DNA of 5,613 bases from an uncultured Odoribacter sp. (GTDB taxonomy: Bacteria > Bacteroidota > Bacteroidia > Bacteroidales > Marinifilaceae), in contig URJC01000178.1 in assembly GCA_900548135.1 (NCBI GenBank), positions 1-5,613 of the forward strand. Reading direction: 5' to 3'. The translations under genes were made by a program, and so were the position numbers. Every line of letters begins with the position of its first letter. Within the stretch, counting starts at the first letter, position 1. This document shows positions 5,207 to 5,613 of the stretch, piece by piece. The notes under the pieces were generated by a model. That model was given only the letters and a program-made list of their open reading frames with translations. It was not told the origin of the DNA and made no database searches.

Positions 5207-5613
5207 TTATATTCCTCCCCCGAGTGCATGGTAGAGCGAAACCACGCCCTGCAATTCAGACAGACGATCGGAGATTGCGGAGAGCCGGGCTGAAAGCAGA
5301 GTCTGTTGTGCCGTCAGTACTTCAAGATAAGTTGTCGAACCGTGCTGCATCAGGAGTTGCGTACTCTCTACTGCCCGTTCGAGCGAGCGGAGCTGTTCGC
5401 TGCGGGTTTCCGTTTTGGCACGTGCGGTCTGTACTTGCGTCAATGCATTGTTTACCTCCACACCGGCATTGAGCAGGGCTTGCCGGAATGCGAGGCGTAC
5501 CTCCTCCTGCTGTGCCCTGGCAATCTTCACACGGGCACGGGTCTGACCCGCATTGAAAACCGGTTGCAGGAGTGAACCTGCTGCCGAGAGCAACAATTTT
5601 CCGGGATTGGCAA
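5207..5613 (-). CDS. Outer-membrane efflux protein, TolC/OprM (NodT) type, C-terminal part
   Basis: Outer-membrane factors form trimeric channels that let RND or related pumps expel drugs, metals or other compounds across the outer membrane. Only the last 135 or so residues are inside the window; the gene enters from the right edge and ends at TAA 5209-5207. From the edge it reads NPGKLLLSAAGSLLQPVF then NAGQTRARV, the usual LxQPxFxxG segment before the second long helical hairpin. Long Ala/Gln/Glu/Leu-rich coiled-coil helices follow, then GSTTYLEVLTAQQTLL and the typical ending VSLYHALGGG. There is no start in the window: a TTG at 5596 is an internal Leu codon. The DNA is clearly richer in GC than the rest (34 of 60 in 5221-5280), which may reflect a different history or simply the composition of an intact core gene. 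Such genes usually end an operon with membrane-fusion and RND pump genes, expected further right. Confidence 0.5.
   Translation of the reverse strand, partial: ANPGKLLLSAAGSLLQPVFNAGQTRARVKIARAQQEEVRLAFRQALLNAGVEVNNALTQVQTARAKTETRSEQLRSLERAVESTQLLMQHGSTTYLEVLTAQQTLLSARLSAISDRLSELQGVVSLYHALGGGI

Noticed and set aside
5224..5575. Two plus-strand open frames over the efflux gene
   Set aside because: They lie antisense to a well-matched TolC-type C-terminus and arise from GC-rich codons on the other strand.

Overview
The window looks like chromosomal DNA of a gut Bacteroidales species (Bacteroides, Parabacteroides or a close relative). The basis is the GH29 fucosidase, an IS1595-type transposase remnant, a RND-type outer-membrane factor, AT-rich spacers, weak or absent Shine-Dalgarno sequences, and a TAnnTTTG-type -7 promoter element at 2202-2209. 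The genus is an inference.

Layout, left to right. (1) Positions 2-1206 carry an alpha-L-fucosidase (GH29) that is frameshifted near 220 by what looks like a 10-nt deletion; two terminator-like hairpins follow. (2) Positions about 1454-2045, minus strand, hold a decayed, 3'-truncated IS1595/ISXO2-like transposase, readable only by joining several frames. (3) Positions 2046-2334 are a non-coding stretch with a candidate promoter and five inverted repeats. (4) Positions 2335-4085 carry a co-directional alkylation-repair cluster: an AlkA-type 3-methyladenine glycosylase with two internal deletions, an intact GNAT acetyltransferase of the phosphinothricin-acetyltransferase type, and an Ada zinc domain fused to an O6-alkylguanine methyltransferase. 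The last has an in-frame amber codon near its start and Tyr in place of the first zinc-site Cys, but its methyltransferase active site is intact. (5) Positions 4094-4459, minus strand, hold an unrecognised protein fragment with one in-frame TAG, facing the repair cluster. (6) Positions 4569-5206 are AT-rich and without a convincing gene, but contain an 11-bp inverted repeat and a strong hairpin terminator. (7) Positions 5207-5613, minus strand, hold the GC-rich C-terminal part of a TolC/OprM-type outer-membrane efflux protein that runs off the window.

How the genes relate. AlkA excises alkylated bases, while Ada/Ogt directly transfers alkyl groups from DNA to its own cysteines. Clustering these with a small acetyltransferase suggests an alkylation-defence transcript, of which only the acetyltransferase and the Ogt domain still look functional. 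The main theme is gene decay: at least five neighbouring genes carry frameshifts, deletions or nonsense codons between two ordinary functions (glycan breakdown and efflux). I see no convincing new biological system. The points most worth checking are the repeated in-frame TAG codons, the degenerate Ada domain and the inverted-repeat cluster before alkA.
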